In this document: in pieces, positions 30,757-38,548 of the stretch
How the letters are laid out: each line of letters starts with the position of its first letter
Numbering within the stretch: the stretch's first letter is position 1
DNA from: Nanohaloarchaea archaeon B1-Br10_U2g1
GTDB taxonomy: Archaea > Nanohalarchaeota > Nanosalinia > Nanosalinales > Nanosalinaceae
Length of the DNA: 38,548 nucleotides
Assembly: GCA_001563875.1 (NCBI GenBank)
Contig: LKMN01000006.1
Coordinates: 1 to 38,548, forward strand
Direction: 5' to 3'
Program-made: the position numbers and the translations under genes
The notes under the pieces: generated by a model
Seen by the model: the letters and a program-made list of their open reading frames with translations, nothing else
Databases searched by the model: none
What the model was told of the DNA's origin: nothing

Positions 30757-31467
30757 ATGGAAGAAGGTCTTAGTCTGAAGATTGATCCTCATGTACACTC
30801 TCAAGCCTCTTTTGATGGTAAAGAACCGGTAGAACTTATACTTGAACATGCAAGTGATATAGGTCTAGACGGAGTAGTCATAACTGATCATGACGAGATA
30901 GATGCGTCTCTCAAGGCTGCGGAATTGGCGGAGGACTATGGTTTAATAGGTGTTCCTGGAGTAGAGGTCTCCACGAAAGCAGGACATCTACTTGCTATAG
31001 GTGTTGAACAGAGACCTGAAGAAAGGAAACCTCTCCGGGAAACTATCGCGGAAGTAAGAGAAGAGGGCGGTGCGGCCGTCATACCACATCCCTTCCAGAG
31101 AACCAGACACGGTGTAAAGAAACGTAAAATTCGGAAACCAGACGCTATAGAAATATACAACTCTTGGCTTTTCACTGGTTATAGAAACAGGAGGGCTAAA
31201 ACCTTTGCAGAAAAAAGAGATATACCTGGTGTTGCTGCAAGTGATGCCCACTCGGTAGGAACTGTCGGAAGAGCGTATACTGAGATAGTTTTTGAAGAGA
31301 AACGGTCCAAGGAGGAAATTGGTTGCGAAGATATTGTGGAGGCTATCAAAGCAGATAAAGGGAATGTTTACGGCTGTAGAGTGCCTATATACAAGAGCGC
31401 AGGCCACTACGTCAAAGGCAGTGCCCGTAGAATAGGCTATGCTGTCAGAAGAGCAAAGTTTTTCTAG
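30757..31467 (+). CDS. PHP-family metal-dependent phosphoesterase
   Basis: 236 residues. Metal ligands at all expected sites of the PHP fold: HVH (H12, H14), TDHD (D44, H45), E70, H77, IPHP (H111), and SDAH (D163, H165). Stand-alone archaeal PHP proteins hydrolyse phosphate esters such as nucleotides or oligonucleotide ends; the substrate here is unknown. The C-terminal region (about 205-236) is basic and may contact nucleic acid. It could also be a histidinol-phosphatase-like enzyme, but no His-biosynthesis genes are nearby. Confidence 0.88.
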   Translation: MEEGLSLKIDPHVHSQASFDGKEPVELILEHASDIGLDGVVITDHDEIDASLKAAELAEDYGLIGVPGVEVSTKAGHLLAIGVEQRPEERKPLRETIAEVREEGGAAVIPHPFQRTRHGVKKRKIRKPDAIEIYNSWLFTGYRNRRAKTFAEKRDIPGVAASDAHSVGTVGRAYTEIVFEEKRSKEEIGCEDIVEAIKADKGNVYGCRVPIYKSAGHYVKGSARRIGYAVRRAKFF

Positions 31468-31653
31468 TGGCTAAAAAACTTCCGATCTGTTTTAATTAAC
31501 TTTTAGGATTAAAAACGGATTTTAGATAACTCTGTATTGCATATTATATTAATAAGGATTTCTTTGTAGTTTGTTTAATCATATTCAGGTTTAAATCTTA
31601 ATGCGTCGTCTTTTTGGGTTCAGGAAAACAATTGCGGAAAGGCATAATAATCG

Positions 31654-31661
31654 TTAATATA
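31654..31661 (+). promoter_or_regulatory. TATA box deciding the OsmC start
   Basis: TTAATATA is centred 26 bp before the ATG at 31683, supporting that start over an upstream in-frame ATG at 31614. Confidence 0.55.
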
Positions 31662-31682
31662 GGGAGCAGCGCTAAGATTACT

Positions 31683-32138
31683 ATGTCAGAAGATAAGGTA
31701 CAGAACCTACATTTCGATGTTAAAGCATCCAGTAAAACACCTGTAGAAACAGTGGTGGAGACACCGGGCTCGGAAATCATTATAAGAGATCCTGAAGCCT
31801 ACAACAAATTTGATAGATTGGTTAACCCTGAAGAATATCTCCTAGGGTCTCTTGCAGGATGTATAAGTCGTATTGCTCACATAGTTGCTTATGAAAAAGA
31901 TTTGGAGCTTGAAGAGCTCAATATAGATATAGGTGGAGAGATTAATCCTTCAAAATTTTTAGGTGAAGAAAGTAAAGAAGGCTCAAAATTCCGGGAAATC
32001 GATGTAAAAATAAAAGCAGATATTGAAGCTGACGAGGAAGAATTCAGAGAATGGATCAGACAGATCCGTGAAAGATCACAGATAGTTGACACGGTCGAGA
32101 ACAGTGTATCGGTAAACATTGGGATGAGCCGGCTATAA
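31683..32138 (+). CDS. OsmC-family protein, second cysteine missing
   Basis: OsmC/Ohr-type fold (peroxide-reducing thiol proteins, usually with two reactive cysteines). 151 residues from the preferred start; a TATA box fits this ATG. NPEEYLLGSLAGCISRIAHI (48-67) is the central helix with the first cysteine (C60). The second cysteine, normally in a CP(V/I)xxTL motif, is replaced: ERSQIVDTVENSV has Ser (S132) and Gln in place of Cys-Pro. The protein therefore may not act as a two-cysteine peroxidase, and resembles the OsmC-like branch of unknown function. It is followed by the DUF192 gene with its own promoter. Confidence 0.82.
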   Translation: MSEDKVQNLHFDVKASSKTPVETVVETPGSEIIIRDPEAYNKFDRLVNPEEYLLGSLAGCISRIAHIVAYEKDLELEELNIDIGGEINPSKFLGEESKEGSKFREIDVKIKADIEADEEEFREWIRQIRERSQIVDTVENSVSVNIGMSRL

Positions 32139-32141
32139 AAG
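32133..32141 (+). promoter_or_regulatory. TATA box overlapping the OsmC stop, for DUF192
   Basis: CTATAAAAG includes the OsmC stop codon TAA (32136-32138) and is centred 27 bp before the GTG start at 32164, giving a leaderless mRNA. Confidence 0.65.
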
Positions 32142-32163
32142 CTGTATAAGTCCATATATAACT

Positions 32164-32517
32164 GTGAAGTACAGGAAAACCGAGGTAAGGGTGGGAGAAG
32201 AAAAGTTTGAAAGCTACCTGGCAGACAGCTTCTTAAGCAGATTCTGGGGTCTAAGCCTGAAAAAAACAGGTAAGATGCTGTTTGTACTACCTTGGGACAC
32301 AAAGGCAGGAATAGACATGATGCTGCTATCTCGACCGCTGCATCTGTACTTCATAGATTCTGAGAAAAAAGTGGTTGATATAAAGAAGGCTGAGCCCTGG
32401 ACATGGAATCCGAAAACATGGAGAATATACCGTCCAGAAACCAAACATCGTTATCTGCTTGAGTCTTTCGAAAAACTAGATATCCAAGAAGGAGATAAAG
32501 TCGGTTTCGAGATTTAA
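32164..32517 (+). CDS. DUF192 (COG1430) protein
   Basis: 117 residues, GTG start. FLSRFWGLSLKK, GKMLFVLPWD, HLYFIDSEKKVVDIKKAEPW and LLESFEKLDIQEGDKVGF are the conserved blocks of DUF192, a small beta-rich family of unknown biochemical role. Bacterial members often have a signal peptide; this one has none, so cytoplasmic. No cysteine. Confidence 0.88.
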   Translation: MKYRKTEVRVGEEKFESYLADSFLSRFWGLSLKKTGKMLFVLPWDTKAGIDMMLLSRPLHLYFIDSEKKVVDIKKAEPWTWNPKTWRIYRPETKHRYLLESFEKLDIQEGDKVGFEI

Positions 32518-32520
32518 AGG
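32513..32520 (+). promoter_or_regulatory. TATA box overlapping the DUF192 stop, for nmd3
   Basis: TTTAAAGG overlaps the TAA stop (32515-32517) and is centred about 27 bp before the ATG at 32543. An AGAGGT also lies directly before the ATG, too close for SD use. Confidence 0.55.
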
Positions 32521-32542
32521 TTTCAGTTAAAATACTAGAGGT

Positions 32543-33223
32543 ATGGAGCTCACAAAGTTCTGTCCGCGATGCGGAGAAGAAACAGAACGCCTTTACGGAA
32601 ACAAGAAGAAGCTATGTCCTGACTGTTATCCGGATGTAAACACTCTTATTGAGATTCCGGACACTGTCGAACTTGATATATGCAGCATCTGCGGCAGAAT
32701 GAGGAAACAAGGAGTCTGGATAGAAGAATATACTTTGGAAGAGCAGCTTGCAGCAAAGTTCGAAGAGTTCTCTGAACCTGGTATAGAGTTAGAGCTACAG
32801 TACTGGGAGGAAAACGAAAGAATGTTCGTGAGGGTACACGCCTTCAAAGATGAGATGAAAGCGGAGTACGACACCGAGATAAAGATAAACCAAGAACAGT
32901 GTAAGACGTGCTCACAGTTCCACGGAGGATTCTACAAGGTAAAAATGCAGCTTCGAGGCGAAAAAAACCTTAACAAGATTTCAAACCAGGTAGTTGACAA
33001 AGCTGCTGAGGTAACTAATGAAGGCCGTAAAAACTTTCTTGCAAACGTTGAGAAGATGGAGCACGGCTACGACTTCTACTTCTCAACCGAAAAAATAGCT
33101 GGAGAGATACTCAGGATGCTGAAAAACCGGTATGATACCGAAGTGAAAAGAAGCTATGAGCTTATAGGAGAGGACGACGGGCAAAGAGTCTACAGAAACG
33201 TTATCTCGGTAAGAGTGGAATAA
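32543..33223 (+). CDS. nmd3: NMD3-type ribosome assembly factor
   Basis: Archaeal homologue of the eukaryotic 60S export adaptor Nmd3, thought to act in large-subunit maturation. 226 residues, shorter than many archaeal NMD3 (about 350). Four CxxC pairs bind zinc: C7/C10, C25/C28, C47/C50 and C120/C123. The rest alternates charged helix and beta strands (e.g. GRKNFLANVEKM, FSTEKIAGEILRML). Neighbours are ribosome-related: aIF1A, RIO1 and the KH protein. Confidence 0.92.
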   Translation: MELTKFCPRCGEETERLYGNKKKLCPDCYPDVNTLIEIPDTVELDICSICGRMRKQGVWIEEYTLEEQLAAKFEEFSEPGIELELQYWEENERMFVRVHAFKDEMKAEYDTEIKINQEQCKTCSQFHGGFYKVKMQLRGEKNLNKISNQVVDKAAEVTNEGRKNFLANVEKMEHGYDFYFSTEKIAGEILRMLKNRYDTEVKRSYELIGEDDGQRVYRNVISVRVE

Positions 33224-33227
33224 TTGG

Positions 33228-33235
33228 TTTAAAAA
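33228..33235 (+). promoter_or_regulatory. TATA box for aIF1A
   Basis: TTTAAAAA centred about 27 bp before the ATG at 33258; leaderless transcript expected. Confidence 0.65.
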
Positions 33236-33257
33236 ACTGTTTCTATAAAACCGTATT

Positions 33258-33569
33258 ATGGCAGAGGAACAAGAAGAAGGAATAGGCCGTGTACGTGAAC
33301 CGGAAGGGGAAGAAGTACTCGGCATAGTACTGAGGAAAGAAGGTGGAGGAAAATACCGTGTATACTGTACAGACGGAAGAAAAAGAATCTGCCGGATACC
33401 AGGAAGCAAGAAGAGAGGAATATGGGTAAAAAGAGACTCAGTAGTACTAGTTGATCCTTGGGATATACAGGGCGACGAAAAAGGAGACATAGTAAAGAGC
33501 TACTCTCAGGCAGAGACAGACTGGCTTGAAGGCCGGGACTATCTGGACGAAATCTCAGAGTTCCTATAA
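33258..33569 (+). CDS. eif1A: Translation initiation factor aIF1A
   Basis: 103 residues. OB-fold protein that occupies the A site during initiation. Conserved core: VLGIVLRKEGGGKYRVYC, DGRKRICRIPG, WVKRDSVVLVDPWD and a Glu-rich C-terminal tail. The N-terminal MAEEQEEG is acidic. It precedes a small membrane protein and RIO1, the usual archaeal neighbourhood. Confidence 0.97.
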   Translation: MAEEQEEGIGRVREPEGEEVLGIVLRKEGGGKYRVYCTDGRKRICRIPGSKKRGIWVKRDSVVLVDPWDIQGDEKGDIVKSYSQAETDWLEGRDYLDEISEFL

Positions 33570-33579
33570 ACCTGTGAAA

Positions 33580-33828
33580 ATGATCTCAAAACATAAAGAC
33601 GTTTTAGCAGTATTTGTAGCTGTATTTCTAGCAACTGCGCTTATACTGAATGTTCTTTGGGCTACAGGTATCTTGATGTGGGGAGGATACATAAACGGTC
33701 CAGAAGGATTTTTGGAGCTATATGTTCCGGTAATATTTGCTACAAACTATGGACCTATACTGATATCTTTTGTTACAGGAGCTTTAGCATCCGGAATCTA
33801 CAAGGTATACAGCCGGTACAAGGGATAG
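33580..33828 (+). CDS. Small two-helix membrane protein
   Basis: 82 residues from the ATG at 33580; a GTG at 33574 in frame would add two. Hydrophobic helices at about 8-26 and 45-65 with a short basic end (YSRYKG). No family recognised. It ends 33 bp before RIO1 and begins 10 bp after aIF1A; likely co-transcribed with aIF1A. Confidence 0.65.
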   Translation: MISKHKDVLAVFVAVFLATALILNVLWATGILMWGGYINGPEGFLELYVPVIFATNYGPILISFVTGALASGIYKVYSRYKG

Positions 33829-33861
33829 ACTTGTTTAATCTTTCTAAACCAGTTCATAGAT

Positions 33862-34626
33862 ATGAAGGATGAAAACTTTGACTTTGAGGAAAGGTGGAAA
33901 GAAGAGTCCCGTAGAATGTTTGACTCCTCAGAGGCGAGAAAAGCTTTCGAAAATGTTTTCGATCACAGTACGTCGATGGCATTACTCAAATTATCGGAAC
34001 AAGGAATAATAGATACATTATATGGCACTATAGAGTCAGGGAAAGAGTCCGTAGTGTTTCTAGCTGATACTGCGGAAGAAGAAAGGGTTATAGTCAAGAT
34101 CTATATGACTCGGGCAGGAAACTTTAGGGAGATGAAGAGGTATCTTAGAGGAGACAAAAGGTTTAGAAACGTCAAAGATGATAGAAGAGCCGTAGTACAG
34201 GAATGGTGTAAAAAAGAGTACAGAAACCTGAAAAAAGCTCTGAACGTGGTGAAATGTCCAGGGCCTATAGCGTTCAGAAGAAATATTGTAGTAATGGAGT
34301 TTGCGGGAGAGGAGTTCTCGCCCTACCCTAAGATGAAGAACGTTGAGATACAGAACCCTCAAGAAGGCTATAAACAGGTTTTAAACGGTATTAAACGGTT
34401 GTGGCATAAGGAAGAGCTTGTGCATGGCGATCTATCAGAGTACAATCTCTTGGTAGGTAGAGAAGGTGTTACATGGTGGATAGACTTCTCTCACGGCGTA
34501 CACTACAACCATCCGGAGGCTGAAGAGCTCCTGAAAAGAGACGTAAAGAACATCGCAAACTTTTTCTCGAGACAGGGTGCAGACACTGATCCAGAGAAAG
34601 ACTATAAACGTGTTATTTCAGGGTGA
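33862..34626 (+). CDS. rio1: RIO1-type atypical serine kinase
   Basis: Cytoplasmic RIO-family kinase/ATPase involved in small-subunit rRNA maturation. 254 residues. Nucleotide loop region ESGKESVVF (58-66), catalytic lysine K79 in VIVKIY, hinge VVMEFAGEEF, catalytic loop VHGDLSEYN (187-195; D190, N195) and metal-binding D208 in WWIDFSHGV. The RIO1-specific flexible loop is present around 95-115. TTTAATC (33834-33840) lies 25 bp upstream. Confidence 0.95.
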   Translation: MKDENFDFEERWKEESRRMFDSSEARKAFENVFDHSTSMALLKLSEQGIIDTLYGTIESGKESVVFLADTAEEERVIVKIYMTRAGNFREMKRYLRGDKRFRNVKDDRRAVVQEWCKKEYRNLKKALNVVKCPGPIAFRRNIVVMEFAGEEFSPYPKMKNVEIQNPQEGYKQVLNGIKRLWHKEELVHGDLSEYNLLVGREGVTWWIDFSHGVHYNHPEAEELLKRDVKNIANFFSRQGADTDPEKDYKRVISG

Positions 34627-34651
34627 CAAGCTCTAAACTCCTTGTTCAAGG

Positions 34652-34659
34652 TATAAAAA
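34652..34659 (+). promoter_or_regulatory. TATA box for the KH/top6 operon
   Basis: TATAAAAA about 30 bp before the ATG at 34686. Downstream genes top6B and top6A are preceded by SD-type sites and are therefore likely on the same transcript. Confidence 0.6.
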
Positions 34660-34685
34660 GCTTGGCCGACTCAGTTCTATTATAG

Positions 34686-35189
34686 ATGAAGGAAGTAAGA
34701 GTACCGGAAGAGAGAGTAGGAGTACTTATAGGAGAGAGCGGCGAGACTAAGAAAGATATTGAAGAACTTCTTGATATAGATCTTGAGATTAAGGATAATC
34801 TCGCGGTTATTAAGGGAGATGCACTAGATGAAAGAACAGCCCATAGAGTTGTAAAAGCTATAGGAAGAGGTTTTAATCCCGAAAAAGCATTAAGGCTTGT
34901 AGAAAAAGATGTCACATTTCATATGCTTGATATAACAAAGTTTGCTGATACCAAAAACTCTGAAGAAAGACTTAAGGGTCGTGTAATAGGTAGAAACGGA
35001 GAAACCAGAAGACATCTAGAAAAAGAAGGTAATGTAGAGATATCAGTTTACGGAAAGACCATAGGAGTTATAGGCTATGCAGAGAATATTCATATAGTAA
35101 CAGAATCAATAAAGATGCTGTTAAAAGGAAGTACGCATTCAACGGCGTACCAGTACCTGGAGAAAAACCAGGAAAAGATAAGGAGGTAA
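34686..35189 (+). CDS. pno1: Pno1/Dim2-type KH RNA-binding protein
   Basis: Two-KH protein that binds the 3' end of pre-16S rRNA. 167 residues. First KH with a GESG loop (16-19), second with IGRNGETRR (101-109) as the active GXXG loop; the family feature RGFNPEKALRLVE (61-73) links them. The acidic N-terminal KH is probably degenerate (G-E-S-G). A close partner of RIO1 in small-subunit biogenesis. AGGAGGT (35181-35187) at its end is the ribosome site of top6B. Confidence 0.9.
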   Translation: MKEVRVPEERVGVLIGESGETKKDIEELLDIDLEIKDNLAVIKGDALDERTAHRVVKAIGRGFNPEKALRLVEKDVTFHMLDITKFADTKNSEERLKGRVIGRNGETRRHLEKEGNVEISVYGKTIGVIGYAENIHIVTESIKMLLKGSTHSTAYQYLEKNQEKIRR

Positions 35190-35199
35190 AGACTATACT

Positions 35200-36789
35200 A
35201 TGCCAAACGGAATGGAAGAAACAGTTCAACAGGAATCAGACCACCGCGAAATCTCGGTGGCAGAGTTCTTCGAGAAAAACAAGCACCTACTAGGTTTCGA
35301 AAACCCACAGAAATCAATTATAACCGTTATAAAAGAAGCTATAGACAACTCGCTCGACGCATGTGAAGAAGACGATATACTACCAGAGCTTCACGTACTG
35401 ATCGATGAAATAGACGATAAAAAATGCAGAGTAGAGGTAAGAGACAACGCAATCGGTTTATCGCGAGAAAATATTCCGAAGGTATTCGGTAAACTTCTGT
35501 ACGGATCCAAGTTCCACAAACTACAGCAGAGCCGCGGGCAGCAAGGAATAGGTATCTCTGCATCCGCGATGTATGCGCAGCTGACGACAGGAGAGCCTGT
35601 AACAGTATACTCCAAACAGAAAGGAGAGCCATGCCATAAATTCATAGTAAGAATCGATACAGAGAAAAACGAGCCAGAAATTATAGAGGACGAAGTAATT
35701 GAGCCTGGTACAGACGAGTTCCCGGGTGACAAAGACTACTACTTCGACCACGGAACCACAATCGAGATGGATATCGAGGCCAAGTATACTAAAGGCCACC
35801 ACTCAATTAGAAACTATCTGAAACACACTGCGGTCATGAACCCGTACGCAAGAATAGTTCTAAGAGAGCCTGACGGGAACAAGATAGAGTATCCAAGGGT
35901 CTCCAAGACTCTTCCTGATAGACCGGAAGAGATCAAGCCGCATCTACACGGAGTAGAACTTGGAGTCGTTATAAGGATGATGGAGAACAGTAACGCAAGA
36001 ACAGTATCCTCATTCTTGCAGAAAGAGTTCACAAGGGTAGGAAGAACATCTGCTGAGGAAATACTCGACAAAGCAGATATAGATGAAGGAAGAAGGCCTA
36101 ACACGCTTGACAAAGATGAGATAGAAGAGATTCTGAAAGCGGCAGAGAACACAAATCTTCAAAGCCCACCAACAGACTGTTTATCTCCGATAGGAGAGGA
36201 TCTGGTTCTGAAAGGTCTTAAGAAAGAGCTGAACCCTGAGTTCACTACAGCAATCACTAGAAAACCGACAGTATACAAGGGAAACCCTTTCCAGGTAGAA
36301 GTCGGTCTTGCATGGGGAGGAGACATTAAAGAGGACGGAAGCTTCGACGAACTCCGTTTCGCGAACAAGGTGCCTCTTCTCTACAAAAAATCGGCTTGTG
36401 TAACTACCAAGGCGATAGAAGAGGTTGACTGGAGCCGTTACAACATAAGCCAGACAGGAGGAAGACCACAGGGACCACTGTACATCTTAGTACATATCGC
36501 CTCCGTATGGGTGCCTTTCACATCTGAAGGTAAAGAAGCGGTAGCAAACTACGATCCTATCCGTAAAGAGATGAAGCTAGCTCTTCAAGAAGCAGGAAGA
36601 AAACTAGGAAGATACATTAAGAGAAAACAGAGAGCAGAGATTCAGGAAAAGAAGAAGAGAAAACTCACGAGCTACGCAAAAGAGATGGGTCCGGCGATAG
36701 CAGATCTTGCAGGAGAAGGAGATCCTGCAGAGATTGAAAACCTCATACAAGCAATGGTCGAAGCCGACTACAACCCAGAACAGCTATAG
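35200..36789 (+). CDS. top6B: DNA topoisomerase VI subunit B
   Basis: ATPase subunit of type IIB topoisomerase. 529 residues. GHKL motifs: E46/N50 in EAIDNSLDA, D82 in RDNAIGL, and GQQGIGIS (113-120). The second motif is usually DNGPGI; here the first Gly is Ala (D-N-A-I-G), a deviation in an ATP-contacting loop. KLLYGSKFH (98-106) and the transducer lysine K445 in PFTSEGKEAV are normal. An H2TH-type region lies at about 230-310, then the transducer fold. It has an SD-like AGGAGGT 12 nt upstream and is 10 bp ahead of top6A. Confidence 0.98.
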   Translation: MPNGMEETVQQESDHREISVAEFFEKNKHLLGFENPQKSIITVIKEAIDNSLDACEEDDILPELHVLIDEIDDKKCRVEVRDNAIGLSRENIPKVFGKLLYGSKFHKLQQSRGQQGIGISASAMYAQLTTGEPVTVYSKQKGEPCHKFIVRIDTEKNEPEIIEDEVIEPGTDEFPGDKDYYFDHGTTIEMDIEAKYTKGHHSIRNYLKHTAVMNPYARIVLREPDGNKIEYPRVSKTLPDRPEEIKPHLHGVELGVVIRMMENSNARTVSSFLQKEFTRVGRTSAEEILDKADIDEGRRPNTLDKDEIEEILKAAENTNLQSPPTDCLSPIGEDLVLKGLKKELNPEFTTAITRKPTVYKGNPFQVEVGLAWGGDIKEDGSFDELRFANKVPLLYKKSACVTTKAIEEVDWSRYNISQTGGRPQGPLYILVHIASVWVPFTSEGKEAVANYDPIRKEMKLALQEAGRKLGRYIKRKQRAEIQEKKKRKLTSYAKEMGPAIADLAGEGDPAEIENLIQAMVEADYNPEQL

Positions 36790-36799
36790 GTGATAATTA

Positions 36800-37930
36800 A
36801 TGCCAAAGAAGAGTTTTGAAAACGATGAGAAGACAGTAGACAGACTAACACATCTAGGAAAGAAAATCAAGAACCAGTTAAAGGATCCGGAAGAGGACAA
36901 CCTGACGATAGAGACACAGGTACGTTCTCGAAGCAACGTTGAGTTTGACGAAGAGGACGGGAGACTTTCTTTAGGAGACAGTTATTCCACAAGAAAGTTC
37001 CTTAACATCAGCCATGCACGGAAATTCATGCAAACACTGATGGTTGCCTCAAAGACCAAAGAGCTTGTTCAACAAGGACGTACAGCATCGATCAGAGAGG
37101 TATACTACCAGTTGAAACACTCCGTACCGGGACTGGACGAGAACACGTTCGATGACCAAGACGAGTCAAACAACGTTGTTGTCGATATAGAGACCGCGAC
37201 AGGAGCTATTAGAGAAGATCTGCACCTATTTGCAGAGCCTAAAGGAAGGCTTTTCGGACCGATAAAGATCGATGACTCGGGAGACATAATCGACGGGATG
37301 AGCATGGGAACATCAGGAATGGCAATCAACTCTATCGTAGACCATTTTGAGTTCGTAGAATGTGAAGCCGACTTTGTTCTCGTAGTCGAGACCTCGGCGA
37401 TGGTTAACAGACTCGTGGAGGAAGATTTCCACAAGGACCACAATGCCGTCATCATAGGTACGGGAGGACAGCCTGCAAGAGGAGCAAGAAGGCTGATCAA
37501 CATGCTTAACGACGAGCTAGATCTTCCTGTATACGTCTTTACTGACGGCGACCCATGGGGATACTATATCTACTCTGTAATCAAATCAGGATCTATGAGT
37601 CTAGCTTTCCAGTCCGACCGTTTAGCAACACCGGAAGCAAGGCTCGTAGGTATGACCATGGAAGATATAGAGGAGTACGGGTTAGAACACGTAACTGAGA
37701 ACCTGAAAGGAAAGTCCGGAGACAACGGCGGACCAACAAAAGACTACAAACGTATCAACGACGTTATGGACTATCCTTGGATGGAAACAGAGGAGTGGCA
37801 GAACCAGCTCCAGAAAATGATCGACAAAGGGGTCAGAATAGAACAGCAGGCTCTAGCAAGTCAGAGCCTAGAGTTCGTGGCTAACGAGTATCTACCTCAG
37901 AAGATAGAGAACAGGAACTTTTTGGACTAG
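36800..37930 (+). CDS. top6A: DNA topoisomerase VI subunit A
   Basis: DNA-cleaving subunit, homologue of Spo11. 376 residues. The 5Y-CAP domain carries REVYY (99-103) with Y103 as the nucleophile; the Toprim metal residues E197 (VVETSAM) and D249/D251 (TDGDPWG) are in standard spacing. N-terminal 60 residues are acidic and probably flexible. Start follows an AGGTGA site. The stop overlaps the convergent final gene by 4 bp. Confidence 0.98.
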   Translation: MPKKSFENDEKTVDRLTHLGKKIKNQLKDPEEDNLTIETQVRSRSNVEFDEEDGRLSLGDSYSTRKFLNISHARKFMQTLMVASKTKELVQQGRTASIREVYYQLKHSVPGLDENTFDDQDESNNVVVDIETATGAIREDLHLFAEPKGRLFGPIKIDDSGDIIDGMSMGTSGMAINSIVDHFEFVECEADFVLVVETSAMVNRLVEEDFHKDHNAVIIGTGGQPARGARRLINMLNDELDLPVYVFTDGDPWGYYIYSVIKSGSMSLAFQSDRLATPEARLVGMTMEDIEEYGLEHVTENLKGKSGDNGGPTKDYKRINDVMDYPWMETEEWQNQLQKMIDKGVRIEQQALASQSLEFVANEYLPQKIENRNFLD

Positions 37931-38538
37931 GATATGGTCACTCTATAGTTTCCATATCCGTTTTTCCAGCCTCTAACTGCTTCTTTTTCTAATTTATCTC
38001 TTTCTCCTTGTAGTTTTCCTTGTCTTAGTATTGTTCCTGCTGTCAGTAGGGCTGAAGGAAGACCTATTGTTCTTGAACCTGTTTGCCAGCCTGTGGTGGT
38101 TCCTAGTAAACCGGCACTCATCGCTGCTTCGTTTACTTTCACGGATTTTTCTTTACCTCTGGCTTTATCTCTTATTCTGTCCCAGGCGTCGTCGGGAAGA
38201 AGACGGTCGTTTAGCTCTTGTACTTTTCTTTCTCCGGATGAGATTCCGGCTTCGTAGTTTGTGCTTGATACTTCTTTCCATCCGTTCTCTAGATATCTTA
38301 AAAAGGTTGAGCCTAGATCTTTTACCTGGTCTTTAGTGTCTAGAGCGCCGTAAATCTTGTCGTTAGCGTAATTGGAGTCTACTACTATTTCTCCGGCAGT
38401 ATTGTCTACGTGTGAGTGGTTTAACAGTTCTACTACTTCACGATAGTTTCCTCTGCCGTTTGCTACAGTGTCGCATACATCCTCGAGTGTCCGGTTGTAT
38501 CCGTTGTTTATGTTTTCTAACTCATCTCCAATTTTCAT
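37927..38538 (-). CDS. Hypothetical helical protein with hydrophobic Gly/Thr-rich segment
   Basis: Not recognised; 203 residues. N-terminal half is polar and helical, with SHVDN and YANDKIYG. Residues about 140-175 (MSAGLLGTTTGWQTGSRTIG then LPSALLTAGTI) are mildly hydrophobic and Gly/Thr-rich and may form a hairpin in or on the membrane. One cysteine (DVCDTV). It starts at an ATG 10 bp before the window end, so its promoter is outside. Its last bases overlap top6A. Function unknown. Confidence 0.55.
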   Translation of the reverse strand: MKIGDELENINNGYNRTLEDVCDTVANGRGNYREVVELLNHSHVDNTAGEIVVDSNYANDKIYGALDTKDQVKDLGSTFLRYLENGWKEVSSTNYEAGISSGERKVQELNDRLLPDDAWDRIRDKARGKEKSVKVNEAAMSAGLLGTTTGWQTGSRTIGLPSALLTAGTILRQGKLQGERDKLEKEAVRGWKNGYGNYRVTIS

Positions 38539-38548
38539 AGTTACTTAA

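Noticed and set aside
31601-31657. 18-codon frame MRRLFGFRKTIAERHNNR with a TATA-like box 25 bp upstream
   Set aside because: No SD and no likeness to anything known; an AT-rich region gives such matches by chance.
31614-31682. In-frame upstream ATG for the OsmC gene
   Set aside because: A TATA box is 26 bp before the internal ATG at 31683, so the upstream codon would lie outside a leaderless transcript.
1-38548. CRISPR array, rRNA, insertion sequence or integrase
   Set aside because: No regularly spaced repeats, no rRNA-like conserved stretches, and no transposase or integrase motifs in any frame.

Overview
The window is archaeal. It carries topoisomerase VI A and B, Alba, FEN1, aEF1-beta, aIF1A, NMD3, RIO1, a Pno1/Dim2-type KH protein, Trm5, Dph5 and one tRNA-Arg. 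Many genes have a TATA-like box 25-30 bp before the start codon and so look leaderless, while genes inside operons use GGAGG-type ribosome sites. Proteins are rich in Glu, Asp and Ser but keep many lysines, Arg is mostly AGA, genes are short and tightly packed, and two adjacent proteins carry SRR (Tat-like) motifs. This suits a small-genome DPANN archaeon from a salty habitat, perhaps a nanohaloarchaeon. That placement is inference.

Layout. 1-3120: minus-strand Tat-like and acidic unknown proteins, then a long acidic helical protein (1717-3120) with a paralogue at 28893-30134. 3147-5157: divergent trm5 and dph5 with a DUF357 gene. 5189-9858: small membrane proteins and a large membrane-anchored coiled coil. 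9867-11140: two minus-strand coiled coils reminiscent of archaellum ArlC/D/E. 11182-15606: secretion ATPase (ArlI/TadA type) and a two-domain ArlJ/TadC membrane platform. 15603-23047: about fifteen pilin-like genes, interrupted only by alba. 23048-24496: gpmI. 24552-26976: two more acidic coiled coils. 26980-28475: FEN1, a tiny zinc protein and aEF1-beta. 28476-28809: a gap with a 17-codon ORF and a hairpin. 28810-28882: tRNA-Arg(GCG). 28893-31467: the paralogue, a DUF2062 protein and a PHP phosphoesterase. 31683-37930: OsmC, DUF192, NMD3, aIF1A, a small membrane protein, RIO1, KH protein, Top6B and Top6A. 37927-38538: a last unknown.

How it fits together. The central 18 kb looks like one surface machine of the type IV pilus family. 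A single ATPase and platform would assemble many different pilins, helped by cytoplasmic coiled-coil scaffolds and a membrane module of unknown function. Two features stand out. Every pilin-like protein has an even number of cysteines outside its leader (0, 2, 4, 8 or 10), suggesting disulfide-stabilised subunits. One pilin (20384-21415) has its full signal sequence but no ATG, GTG or TTG start. The right-hand block is a conserved archaeal translation, ribosome-assembly and topoisomerase cluster.
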